Position numbers and translations under genes: made by a program. From Nocardia abscessus (GTDB lineage: Bacteria > Actinomycetota > Actinomycetes > Mycobacteriales > Mycobacteriaceae): a stretch of 56,094 nucleotides of DNA. Under the pieces are notes generated by a model. The model ran no database searches and was not told the origin of the DNA. It saw only the letters and a list, made by a program, of their open reading frames with translations. The stretch lies in contig NZ_JADLQO010000028.1 of the NCBI RefSeq assembly GCF_015477775.1, positions 1 through 56,094 of the forward strand, read 5' to 3'. Positions 7,200 to 16,096 of the stretch are shown piece after piece (within the stretch, counting starts at the first letter, position 1; every line of letters begins with the position of its first letter).

Positions 7200-10100
7200 A
7201 TGTCAAGTGATTCACACTACGTCGGGTATATTAAGAAGCTTGTAGTGGAACTTCGGCAGGCTCGGAAAATTATTTCTGATTCCCAGGCCCGGTTGCGGGA
7301 GTCGGTGGCGATTGTTGGTATGGGATGCCGTTTTCCGGGGGGTGTGGATACGCCGGAGGGGTTGTGGCGAGTTGTCTTGGAGAGGCGAGATGTAATTTCT
7401 GGATTTCCGGTGGATCGGGGCTGGAATGTCGAGGGGTTGTTCGACCCGAATTCGGACCTGTCGGGCAAGTCGTATGTACAGGAGGGCGGGTTCCTCTATG
7501 ACGCCGGTGATTTCGATGCCGGGTTCTTCGGGATTAGCCCGCGTGAGGCGCTGGCGATGGATCCGCAGCAGAGGTTGGTTCTAGAGACTGCGTGGGAAGC
7601 GCTGGAGCGGGCGGGGATCGACCCGGGGCAGTTGCGAGGCACACCGACGGGGGTATTTATCGGCGCTATGGATCAAGCCTACGGAGGAAGCTGGGGAGGG
7701 GGTGGCTCTGCTGTGGAGGGGATCGAGGGGTATCGGCTGACGGGCGGGTCGGCGAGTGTGGTGTCGGGTCGGGTGTCGTATGTGTTGGGGTTGGAGGGGC
7801 CGGCGGTGTCGGTGGACACGGCGTGTTCGTCGGGTCTGGTGGCGTTGCATCAGGCGGTGGCGGCGTTGAGGTCGGGTGAATGTTCTCTTGCCCTGGCCGG
7901 TGGAGTGACGGTGATGGCCACGCCCAGGACATTTGTGGAGTTCTCGCGGCAGCAGGGACTGGCGCGGGATGGGCGGTGCAAACCGTTCGCCGAGGCCGCT
8001 GACGGGACCGGCTGGAGTGAGGGTGCGGGGGTGTTGGTGTTGGAGCGGTTGTCCGATGCCCGCCGCAACGGGCATCAGGTGTTGGCGCTGGTGCGCGGCA
8101 GCGCGGTCAACCAGGACGGCGCCTCCAACGGTTTGACCGCACCCAACGGGCCTTCCCAGCAGCGGGTGATCCGGCGGGCGCTGGCCAACGCCGGAGTGTC
8201 CGCGGAGGAGGTCGACGTGGTCGAGGCCCACGGCACCGGTACCCGGCTGGGTGATCCGATCGAGGCCCAGGCTCTGCTGGCGACCTACGGGCAACGCGAC
8301 CGTGACGGGCAACCGTTGTGGCTGGGCTCGATCAAATCCAACATCGGGCACACCCAGGCCGCCGCGGGCATGGCCGGAGTGATCAAGATGGTGCAGGCAC
8401 TGCGTCATGGTGTGCTGCCCCAAACCTTGCACGTGGATGCCCCGACCTCGCATGTGGACTGGACCGCCGGACACATCGGATTGCTCACCGAGGCACGGGA
8501 ATGGCCGGCCAGTGACCACCCCCGCCGGGCCGCGGTCTCGGCGTTCGGTGTCAGCGGCACCAACGCCCACGTCATCCTCGAACAAGCACCACAACCAACA
8601 CCCGCCGATTCGGGCCCGGTGCCCGAGGGGAAGTCACCGGCAGCGGGTACAGGTCCGCTGGTGTGGTTGGTGTCGGCGCGGACCGCTGAGGCGTTGACCG
8701 GGCAGGCGAGCCGGTTGCTGACCCATCTGCAACAGCATCCCCAACTCGACCCCGCCGATGTGGCGGCCACGCTGTCGGCACGCACCCGCTTCGACCATCG
8801 CGCGGTGATCGTCGGTGGTGACCGCACCGAATTGATCGACGGGTTACACGCGCTCGAACAAGGACAACCCGCCGCCGCGCTGGTGACGGGCACTGCCCGC
8901 AAACACGGCAAGACCGCGCTGGTGTTCCCCGGCCAGGGCGCGCAATGGGTCGGCATGGGCCGCGACCTGTACACCGGATTCCCGATCTTCGCGCAGAAGA
9001 TGACCGAGTGTGCTCGCGCGTTCGCCCCGCTGGTGGACTGGTCGCTGCTCGATGTCCTCGACGGCGCCGAGGATGCGCCGTCGCTGGATCGGGTCGAGAT
9101 AGTGCAGCCGGTGTTGTTCGCGGTGATGGTGTCGCTGGCCGAGCTGTGGCGTTCGGTCGGTGTAGTACCCGATGCCGTGGTGGGGCATTCCCAGGGAGAG
9201 ATCGCCGCCGCCCACGTGGCCGGCGCGTTGTCGCTCGAGGACGCCGCCCGGATCGTGATCCTGCGCTCGGCAGCACTGACAGCGTTGACCGGTCAGGGCG
9301 GGATGGTGTCGGTGCTCTCGCCGCTGGAGCGAGTCGAGGACCTCCTCGACGGGTTCGACCGATTGGCGGTAGCGGCGGTCAACGGCCCGGGATCGATAGT
9401 GGTGTCCGGTGAAACCCGGCAGCTGGAGCAGTTCCTGAGCGAATGCGAACGCCGCGAGATCCGCGCACGCCGTATCGCGGTGGACTACGCCTCGCATTCT
9501 CCCCAGGTCGAACAGCTCCGCCAGCAGTTGCTGGACACACTCACCACAGTCCAGACACGACCGTCACAGGTAGCGTTCTACTCCACTGTCACCGGTGCGC
9601 TCTACGACCCCGCCGACATGGACGCCCGCTACTGGTTCCGCAATCTGCGGGAAACAGTGCGTTTCGACCAAGCCGTGCAGGCACTGCACCACGACGGGTA
9701 CACCGTGTTCGTCGAGGCCAGCCCGCATCCGCTGCTGGTCGTGGATATCGAGCAGAGCTGTGAGACCGCTGTAGTCGGCAACAGCGGTGACCCGGTCATC
9801 GTGGGCTCGCTGCGCCGTGACCAGGACGGTCCAATCACGTTCACGCAGTCGATGGCCCGGTTGGATGTGGCGGGTGTGGCGGTTGCGTGGGATGCGGTGT
9901 TGCGGGGGCGGGGGCAGCGGGTCGAGTTGCCCGGGTATGCGTTCCAGCGGCGCCGGTACTGGCTGACCGCGACCGCGGCGACCGATGCGGTGGCGTTGGG
10001 TTTGTCGGGGGCCGGGCATCCGCTGCTGGGTGCGGTGATGGTGTCGGCGGAGACCGGGGCGGTGGTGTTGACGGGCCGGTTGTCGCTGGCAACGCAGCCG

Positions 10101-13100
10101 TGGCTGGCCGACCACGCGGTCGGTGGTGTGGTGTTGTTGCCGGGTACCGGGTTCATGGAGTTGGTGATGCGTGCCGGTGAGGAAACCGGCTGCCCGGTGC
10201 TGCAGGAACTGACCCTGACGACTCCGCTGGTGCTGGTGAGCGAGACCGCGCGGCAACTGCAGATCGTGGTCGACACCGCCGATGAACACGGCAGGCGCCG
10301 CACGACGGTGTACTCCCGCGACGGCGAGGACACCGAGGCGGAGTGGACACTCCACGCCGAAGCAGTCTTGGCCGGACAGACCACACCCGCCGGACTGGGT
10401 GTTTCGACCGGCCTCGCCGCGGGGTCGGAGGCATTGACGGTGTGGCCGCCCCGCGACGCGGTACCGGTGGCGGTGGACGGCTGGTATGAGGTGCTGGCCG
10501 AGACCGGATACGACTACGGCCCCACATTCCGAGGACTGCAATCGATCTGGCGACGCGGCGAGGAATTGTTCGTCCAAGCGGCACTACCCGACACCGTTAC
10601 CGACGCACAGCGATTCGGACTACATCCAGCACTGCTGGACTCGGTCCTACACGGGATGATGGTCGCTGCCGACACCGCTGCTGCTGGTGATGGTGTGGTG
10701 TTGCCGTTCGCGTGGGAAAACGTGTCACTGCACGCCGTCGGCGCCGCGGGACTCCGGGCACGGATCTCCCCGGCCGGTGCGGGCGCGGTCGCGATCGAGG
10801 CCACAGACCTCACCGGGCAACCGGTACTGACCGCCGGGTCGTTGACCTCGCGTCCGGTCTCACCAGAACAACTGGGCACACCCACCACACGCGAACGCCT
10901 GTGCGAAGTCCAATGGACCGTGGCCCCGATGTCGGCCCCGGTGCCGGAGCCGGAAGCGCGGGTGTTCTCGACGGTCGAGGCGTTCATCGCTTGGTCGCAG
11001 GACCAGACGCTGCCAGTGCCGTCGGTGGTGGTGTTCGATCGGCGGGCCAGCGGTAGCGGCGATATGCCGCAGCGGGTGCACCGGGCGACCGGTGAGATGT
11101 TGGCGGTGCTGCAAAGCTGGCTCAGCGAACCACGATTCACCGCCAGCGTGCTGATGGTGGTGACCTCCGGAGCAGTCGGACGAGCTGATGAACAGGTCAC
11201 CGACCTAGCTGGTGCCGCGGTGTGGGGATTGGTGCGCTCGGCGCAATCGGAAGACCCCGGACGAGTCGTACTCGTCGACACCGACCACCCCGACACCGAC
11301 CACCCCGACACCGACCGCTCCACCGCTATCGACGCGGACCCGCTGCCGGTGGCGGCGGTGCTGGCTTGTGGTGAACCACAGGTCATGATCCGTGCCGGGG
11401 TACTGCACACCCCCCGACTGACCCGGCTACCCCGACCCGACAGTGTCGGTGGTGTCGGTGGTGTCGGTGGTGTCGGTGGTGTCGGTGGTGTGGATTCGGG
11501 TGTGGTGTCGCGAGTGTCGCAAGGCACTGTCCTGATCACCGGTGGGACCGGTGGGTTGGGGGCGATGCTGGCCCGGCATCTGGTCACCGCCTACCAGGTG
11601 CGGTCGCTGCTGCTGGTGAGTCGTCGTGGACCGGCGGCGCCGGGGGCGGAGGAACTGGTCGCGGAGTTGACCGAGCAGGGCGCGCGGGTACAGGTGCTGG
11701 CCTGTGATGTATCCGATCGCGGGGCCGTGGCGCAAGTGTTGGCCGCTGTGCCGCAGGATGCGCCGTTGACCGGTGTGGTGCATACCGCGGGTGTGCTCGA
11801 CGACGGTGTGGTGACAGCGTTGACCGCGGACCGGGTCGATACCGTGCTGGCGGCCAAGGCGGATGCGGCCTGGCATCTGCACGAGCTGACCCGAGAGTTG
11901 GATCCGGCGTTGTTCGTGCTGTATTCCTCGACGTCGGGTGTGCTGGGCGGAGCCGGGCAAGGCAACTACGCGGCGGCCAACGCGTTCCTGGACGGGCTGG
12001 CCGGGCACCGCCGTGCCAGCGGTCAGGCCGCGGTGTCGATCGCATGGGGGTTGTGGGCCTCGGGCACCGCGATGACCGGGCACCTCAGCGAAATCGACAC
12101 CACACGCATGGGCCGCGGTGGCATGCTAGGTATGTCTGCCGACCAGGGGCTGGCACTGTTCGATGCGGCCGTGGGACAAGAACGTGCCGGTGTGGTCGCT
12201 GCCCGCCTGGACACGGTCACACTGGCTGCCCGAGCCCGTACCGACGCCATCGCCCCGATCCTGCTGGGGCTGGTACCCGGCGCCCGCCGAACCACGGCTG
12301 AGGATAGAACAACTATCCGAAATCGTTTGCTTGAAGCGGATACCGATGAACGTCAAAGGATGCTGACTGAACTAGTCAAAGGATATATTGGCACAATCCT
12401 GGGTCACGAAAATATTGACCCGCAACAATTCAGTCTTCAAAGCGCTGGGTTCGATTCTCTTACTGCGATGGAGCTTCGGAAATTGCTGGCCGACGCTACT
12501 GGGGTGCGGCTGTCTCCGATGGCCGTCTTCGATCACCATAATATAGATGGATTGGTTGCTGAGATGTTGGATAGATTGGAGGGAGACATCTATTCTTTAG
12601 GGAGATCTAACGGCAATCCAATCGACGAGGATTCTGATTTAACTTTGGTTTCTCTGTTTAAAGCTGCGGTAAAGAACGGGAATTCTTACCAGGGAGAGCA
12701 GCTGATTCGGGCCGCAGTTCCGATACGACCAACCTATACGGCCTCTCGAGATTCATCGCGTGTTGTTCAGCGGGCCCAGTTGAGCTACGGTTCGGCGGCA
12801 CCGCAGATAATATTCTTGACGTCTCCAGTATTCACTGGTGGCATTCACCAGCACGCTCGGATTGGCAGGGGTTTTAATGGTCGGCGAACTGTATCAAGTA
12901 TATCTCTGCCTGGTTTCAGGCCCGGCGAGTACCTGCCGGAATCCCTGTCTGATGCTGTAGAAGACCTCATCATGGCTATTAAGGAGGAATCAAAGGGTCG
13001 GCCCTACGTATTGGCTGGGTACTCATCCGGTGGAGCGTTGGCTCATGCGGTCGCAAATAGAATAGAAGAATCGGGTGATGAAACTCTATCGGGTGTCGTT

Positions 13101-13469
13101 TTAATCGATAGCTTCGACGGAAAGCGCGGTGCAAAAATATCCTCCCGCCAATTAATTGAGTTGATGCTTGAGAAGGAAGCCGACTTCGGTACAGTTACAG
13201 ATTGGAATCTGACAGCATCTGTGAGATGGCTCGATCTGCTCTCCAGTATTGAATCGAAACCCCTTAGTGTAAACTCCCTATTTATAAAATGCGCTAGGGC
13301 AGTATTCAAGGACTCTGTGAATGGAGGCGGATCCAAGGATCTACTTGCTGAACCTTGGCATGAGGGGCAGGCGGTAACGGTGTTGGATGCGGACCATTTC
13401 TCGGTATTATCCAGTGATGCGCTTGCTGTAGTGCAATCGATTGAACAATGGTGTTCGGAGCTTGATTGA
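7200..13469 (+). CDS. single-module type I polyketide synthase: docking-KS-AT-DH-KR-ACP-TE
   Basis: 2089 residues. N-terminal docking coiled coil 1-34. KS 35-462 with Cys209 (DTACSSG), His344 (EAHGTGT) and His384 (NIGH). AT about 572-855 with Ser664 (GHSQGE) and YASH at 763-766, the methylmalonyl-CoA signature. DH about 938-1215 with His972 (HAVGGVVLLP) and Asp1147 (DSVLH). KR about 1440-1625 with GGTGGLG, Lys1553, Ser/Tyr1590 and an LDD motif at 1533-1535 (B-type, giving a trans double bond after dehydration). ACP 1720-1790 with Ser1753. TE about 1830-2089 with Ser1942 (GYSSGG), Asp1970 and a C-terminal DADHFS His. No enoylreductase is seen. All catalytic residues are present, so one round should give a 2-methyl-2-enoyl chain that the TE releases. 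AAAGG precedes the ATG at 7200. GC is about 45% in the docking region, about 70% in KS-KR, then drops sharply at 12300, suggesting a transplanted core. Confidence 0.95.
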   Translation: MSSDSHYVGYIKKLVVELRQARKIISDSQARLRESVAIVGMGCRFPGGVDTPEGLWRVVLERRDVISGFPVDRGWNVEGLFDPNSDLSGKSYVQEGGFLYDAGDFDAGFFGISPREALAMDPQQRLVLETAWEALERAGIDPGQLRGTPTGVFIGAMDQAYGGSWGGGGSAVEGIEGYRLTGGSASVVSGRVSYVLGLEGPAVSVDTACSSGLVALHQAVAALRSGECSLALAGGVTVMATPRTFVEFSRQQGLARDGRCKPFAEAADGTGWSEGAGVLVLERLSDARRNGHQVLALVRGSAVNQDGASNGLTAPNGPSQQRVIRRALANAGVSAEEVDVVEAHGTGTRLGDPIEAQALLATYGQRDRDGQPLWLGSIKSNIGHTQAAAGMAGVIKMVQALRHGVLPQTLHVDAPTSHVDWTAGHIGLLTEAREWPASDHPRRAAVSAFGVSGTNAHVILEQAPQPTPADSGPVPEGKSPAAGTGPLVWLVSARTAEALTGQASRLLTHLQQHPQLDPADVAATLSARTRFDHRAVIVGGDRTELIDGLHALEQGQPAAALVTGTARKHGKTALVFPGQGAQWVGMGRDLYTGFPIFAQKMTECARAFAPLVDWSLLDVLDGAEDAPSLDRVEIVQPVLFAVMVSLAELWRSVGVVPDAVVGHSQGEIAAAHVAGALSLEDAARIVILRSAALTALTGQGGMVSVLSPLERVEDLLDGFDRLAVAAVNGPGSIVVSGETRQLEQFLSECERREIRARRIAVDYASHSPQVEQLRQQLLDTLTTVQTRPSQVAFYSTVTGALYDPADMDARYWFRNLRETVRFDQAVQALHHDGYTVFVEASPHPLLVVDIEQSCETAVVGNSGDPVIVGSLRRDQDGPITFTQSMARLDVAGVAVAWDAVLRGRGQRVELPGYAFQRRRYWLTATAATDAVALGLSGAGHPLLGAVMVSAETGAVVLTGRLSLATQPWLADHAVGGVVLLPGTGFMELVMRAGEETGCPVLQELTLTTPLVLVSETARQLQIVVDTADEHGRRRTTVYSRDGEDTEAEWTLHAEAVLAGQTTPAGLGVSTGLAAGSEALTVWPPRDAVPVAVDGWYEVLAETGYDYGPTFRGLQSIWRRGEELFVQAALPDTVTDAQRFGLHPALLDSVLHGMMVAADTAAAGDGVVLPFAWENVSLHAVGAAGLRARISPAGAGAVAIEATDLTGQPVLTAGSLTSRPVSPEQLGTPTTRERLCEVQWTVAPMSAPVPEPEARVFSTVEAFIAWSQDQTLPVPSVVVFDRRASGSGDMPQRVHRATGEMLAVLQSWLSEPRFTASVLMVVTSGAVGRADEQVTDLAGAAVWGLVRSAQSEDPGRVVLVDTDHPDTDHPDTDRSTAIDADPLPVAAVLACGEPQVMIRAGVLHTPRLTRLPRPDSVGGVGGVGGVGGVGGVDSGVVSRVSQGTVLITGGTGGLGAMLARHLVTAYQVRSLLLVSRRGPAAPGAEELVAELTEQGARVQVLACDVSDRGAVAQVLAAVPQDAPLTGVVHTAGVLDDGVVTALTADRVDTVLAAKADAAWHLHELTRELDPALFVLYSSTSGVLGGAGQGNYAAANAFLDGLAGHRRASGQAAVSIAWGLWASGTAMTGHLSEIDTTRMGRGGMLGMSADQGLALFDAAVGQERAGVVAARLDTVTLAARARTDAIAPILLGLVPGARRTTAEDRTTIRNRLLEADTDERQRMLTELVKGYIGTILGHENIDPQQFSLQSAGFDSLTAMELRKLLADATGVRLSPMAVFDHHNIDGLVAEMLDRLEGDIYSLGRSNGNPIDEDSDLTLVSLFKAAVKNGNSYQGEQLIRAAVPIRPTYTASRDSSRVVQRAQLSYGSAAPQIIFLTSPVFTGGIHQHARIGRGFNGRRTVSSISLPGFRPGEYLPESLSDAVEDLIMAIKEESKGRPYVLAGYSSGGALAHAVANRIEESGDETLSGVVLIDSFDGKRGAKISSRQLIELMLEKEADFGTVTDWNLTASVRWLDLLSSIESKPLSVNSLFIKCARAVFKDSVNGGGSKDLLAEPWHEGQAVTVLDADHFSVLSSDALAVVQSIEQWCSELD
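11277..11318 (+). repeat. 15-base tandem repeat in the PKS (TDHPD codons)
   Basis: GACACCGACCACCCC is repeated twice followed by a partial third copy. It encodes TDHPDTDHPDTD in the linker before the catalytic KR domain. It is in frame, so copy number changes only lengthen the linker. Confidence 0.8.
11443..11487 (+). repeat. 9-base tandem repeat, five copies, in the PKS
   Basis: GTGTCGGTG occurs five times in a row and encodes a Val-Gly-Gly repeat directly upstream of the KR nucleotide-binding motif. Being in frame and in a linker, it is likely tolerated. It is a slippage-prone microsatellite-like tract and a possible assembly trouble spot. Confidence 0.85.
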
Positions 13470-13643
13470 AGGTGCTCTTACAATGCGCCTGATTCTGCAC
13501 TGTAGCTATTAGCGATCGATGGGTGGTTTCCTGCTGGATTGGGTCGTCGTGCCAGGGAGACCATTTAATCTGGGCCTCGCATCGTAGCCTGGCGTTCTGG
13601 AATCTAGCTATTGGCATAAAAGACGACATGAAAGGTATTGTTA

Positions 13644-14435
13644 GTGGACGTCACAAGGAAATCTAATGCATGGGTGAGGTGCTTTCACCCATCCCCGGGA
13701 CCTCGCGCTCGGCTGGTTTGTTTACCTCACGCTGGCGGTTCGGCAAGCTTCTTCCTTCCTTTCTCTAAGTTGCTGTCGCCTGAATATGAGGTTCTTAGTA
13801 TTCAGTACCCAGGAAGACAAGATCGAAGGCTTGAGCCGCTTATTGATAGCGTTGACCGGCTATCGGACTTGATCGCGGACGAACTAGGCCCTTGGCTCGA
13901 TCTGCCTATGGCATTTTTCGGTCATAGTATGGGAGCGTTAGTTGCATATGAGACTGCGAGGCGGTTGGAGGCTGAAGGAAAACGGGTAGAGGCACTGTTT
14001 GTATCGGGCAGAAGAGCTCCCTCTCGGCATAGAGATGAAGTGGTGCATCAATATGATGATGAGAGACTGTTGAAAGAGATAAGAAATCTAAATGGAACCG
14101 ACGAGAGGGTGCTAAACGATCCTGAGATTTTGCGTCCAATGCTTACTGTTATACGATCGGACTACAAGGCTGTGGAAACCTATATGCATATCCAAGGAAT
14201 TCAGTTGTCTAGCCCAATACATGCACATATCGGGCTAGAAGACGCGAGGGTCTGTATCGATGAAGCTAAAGCCTGGAAGGAGCACACGTCTGGGAGATTT
14301 GAGCTGCACACGCATCGAGGGGGGCATTTCTACCTTGCTGAAGATGATAGAAAACTTATAGAGAATATAGTCGATGTCTTATCCGGCGAGACAGCCCAGC
14401 CTCAATATTTCTTGCCCCCAGCAGAGGGGAGGTGA
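13644..14435 (+). CDS. type II (editing) thioesterase
   Basis: A stand-alone alpha/beta-hydrolase of about 263 residues, the usual length of PKS/NRPS type II thioesterases. Motifs are LVCLPHAGGSASFF at the N-terminus, YPGRQDRR, the nucleophile elbow GHSMGA, and the catalytic His in RGGHFYL near the C-terminus. Such enzymes remove stalled or wrong acyl groups from carrier proteins. Here they could service both the E2-fused ACP and the PKS ACP. I chose the GTG at 13644 because AAAGG lies at 13631-13635; a TTG at 13638 is in frame too. It follows the PKS by about 175 bases and shares the low-GC, TTA-containing codon use of the E1/E2 genes. It is the last gene of the cluster before transposon debris. 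Confidence 0.9.
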   Translation: MDVTRKSNAWVRCFHPSPGPRARLVCLPHAGGSASFFLPFSKLLSPEYEVLSIQYPGRQDRRLEPLIDSVDRLSDLIADELGPWLDLPMAFFGHSMGALVAYETARRLEAEGKRVEALFVSGRRAPSRHRDEVVHQYDDERLLKEIRNLNGTDERVLNDPEILRPMLTVIRSDYKAVETYMHIQGIQLSSPIHAHIGLEDARVCIDEAKAWKEHTSGRFELHTHRGGHFYLAEDDRKLIENIVDVLSGETAQPQYFLPPAEGR

Positions 14436-14439
14436 CCTC

Positions 14440-14600
14440 GTGTAGGTAGATCTGCCGTTGTCGGCTCGTAGTCGCATGCCGGGGAAGTAGCGGTATCTGC
14501 GCCCCAAAGCCAAGTCGTCCACACCCAAACTCGGGCGCGTAGGGTCAGATCGGGCAGCTCGCGGATCTGCGGCTCGCGGATCTGGCGCAATCGGGTGGTG
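14440..14600 (-). pseudogene. ISL3-family transposase remnant
   Basis: On the minus strand one frame reads SLGVDDLALGRRYRY, close to the GVDDFALRRG catalytic-Asp motif of ISL3 transposases. The flanks are unrelated or frame-broken. This is a short relic only, directly after the thioesterase gene. Confidence 0.4.
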
Positions 14601-14708
14601 CGGCTAGCCTCGCTGCTAAATGCCCCGGTCAAAGCGAGTGCTACTGCGAACAGCGCCCTGCAGCAGCAACGTCCGCCGGCTGTAGGGTCGGCGAGTCCGG
14701 GTGCCTGT

Positions 14709-15863
14709 TCAGCGAAGTCCTTCTTCCGCAGGGTCTCGCATAGCCTCTGCAGGGGTACGGTCACCGAGCACGATCCGGGGCGCCGGTTGAGCCCGCCAGC
14801 GACCTCCCGGAGATCCCGGAGGCTGTGTTCGGAGATGTCAGCGGCCTTCGGGAACTATTGCCGCAGAAGGCCGTTGGTGTTTTCGTTGGTGCCGCGCTGC
14901 CAGGGTGAATGCGGGTCGCAGAAGTAGATCCGGAAGCCGGTCAACACCTCGATCCTGGTGCAGGGTCAGCTCTCGACTCTGATCCCAGGTCAGGGTCTTG
15001 CGCAACTCGGGCGGCAGGTCCGCGGTCTGCGTGATCAGGGCGTTGCGCAGTTGTGGTGTCTTCCAGCCGTAGGGCAGGTGGATCAGCCGCAGGTAGCGGG
15101 TGTTGCGTTCGACCAGCGTGCCGATCGCCCCGCCCTGTTCGCCGCCGATGATCAGATCCCCCTCCCAATGGCCCGGTGTGCGACGCTCGTTGACCTCCAC
15201 CGGCCGCTGGTGGATGAGCCGCATGTTCTTGATCCGGTTCGGGTGTGCGAGCCCGCGACGTTGCTTCTTGTGCCGGGTGCGGCCGGTACGCAGCTTGCCC
15301 TTCTTGCGTCCGAGCAAGCCGGCGAACAAGCCTCGGTAGATCGTCTCGGGACAGACGCGCATGGCGGTGGCGGTGGCGAAGGTGTGGGCCAGATACCGGG
15401 AGATCTGCTGAGGTGACCAGTCCTCACCGAGCTCGTCGTAAACGATCTTCCGCAGTGCGTTGTTGTCGCGAATTTTGTTGCTTTTCGGCCGTTTGGGGCG
15501 TAGTAGTGCCTGGTTGTGCGTCCACCACGGCTGGGATCGACCGTCGGGTTTGCTGTTGCGTTCGATCTCTCGGTAGACAGTCTGGAAGCTCTTGCCGATC
15601 GAGGCGGCGATGTCCTTGATCGCCAGTTTGGCCCGGAGCCCGTCGGCAATGGTGATCCGGTCATCCTGGGCGAGGAAGCGCGGCGAAATGTGGCCGGGGT
15701 CGGGCACGAGCATCCCGCCAGCATCGAGGAACCATAGCAATCCGCAGCTGGTTGACACACCGACGATCCGTGCCGCGGCAGCCCCCTTCAGCCCTTGCCG
15801 GATCAACTCGAAGTACCGCTTCTTCACCGCAGTCGGCAGCTTGTTGGGTGCGTATCGGGGCAT
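14709..15863 (-). pseudogene. IS30-family transposase, frameshifted
   Basis: The IS30 protein starts at the Met of MPRYAPNKLPTAVKKRYFEL. It shows the HTH_38 region (AAAARIVGVSTSCGLLWFL, then IADGLRAKLAIKDIAASIGK with QTVYREIERN) and the DDE domain (GHWEGDLIIGG with the first Asp, LTWDQSREL with the second). Near 14945 the frame shifts. The true continuation (YFCDPHSPWQRGTNENTNGL, containing the catalytic Glu) is in the next frame and meets a TAG right after GLLRQ, and a further base is missing before GDRTPAEAM. At its 5' end the frame is open into the IS256 and ISL3 fragments upstream, so one 681-codon ORF covers three families. It cannot make a working transposase. Confidence 0.8.
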
Positions 15864-15934
15864 GCGAACGGTCCTTCCTTGAAGCGTTCGCAACCACCGA
15901 TAGAACTCAAGCGCGATCGAGAGGCCGGTTGCAC

Positions 15935-16083
15935 AGTCGGTCATCTCCGCGACCACCTTGTCGGTAATCGCGGAGAGGGTGTCCTTGGACACCGAAGCGC
16001 CGTAGATCTCAGCGAAATGCGCCGAGATCTCCCCGGTCGTCAACCCCCCCCCGACAAGTTCGTCCAGATGAGCGCGGCGTCCG
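15935..16083 (-). pseudogene. IS256-family transposase internal fragment
   Basis: About 50 residues, HLDELVGGGLTTGEISAHFA followed by EIYGASVSKDTLSAITDKV, match the N-terminal third of IS256 transposases (compare GLTTGEIRAHLAEIYGAD in the element at 18609-20001). It is sandwiched in frame between ISL3 and IS30 sequence with no IS ends of its own. Confidence 0.65.
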
Positions 16084-16096
16084 GAGGGAAGATCGG

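Noticed and set aside
7581..8594. 337-codon minus-strand open frame in the PKS
   Set aside because: Shadow of the KS domain in a high-GC stretch.
10590..10710. Possible enoylreductase between DH and KR
   Set aside because: The stretch between DH and KR lacks the LxHxAAGGVG-type NADPH motif; it is the structural KR half and linker.
14402..14764. 120-codon minus-strand open frame after the thioesterase
   Set aside because: Translation mixes out-of-frame IS30 and ISL3 remnants; not a gene in its own right.
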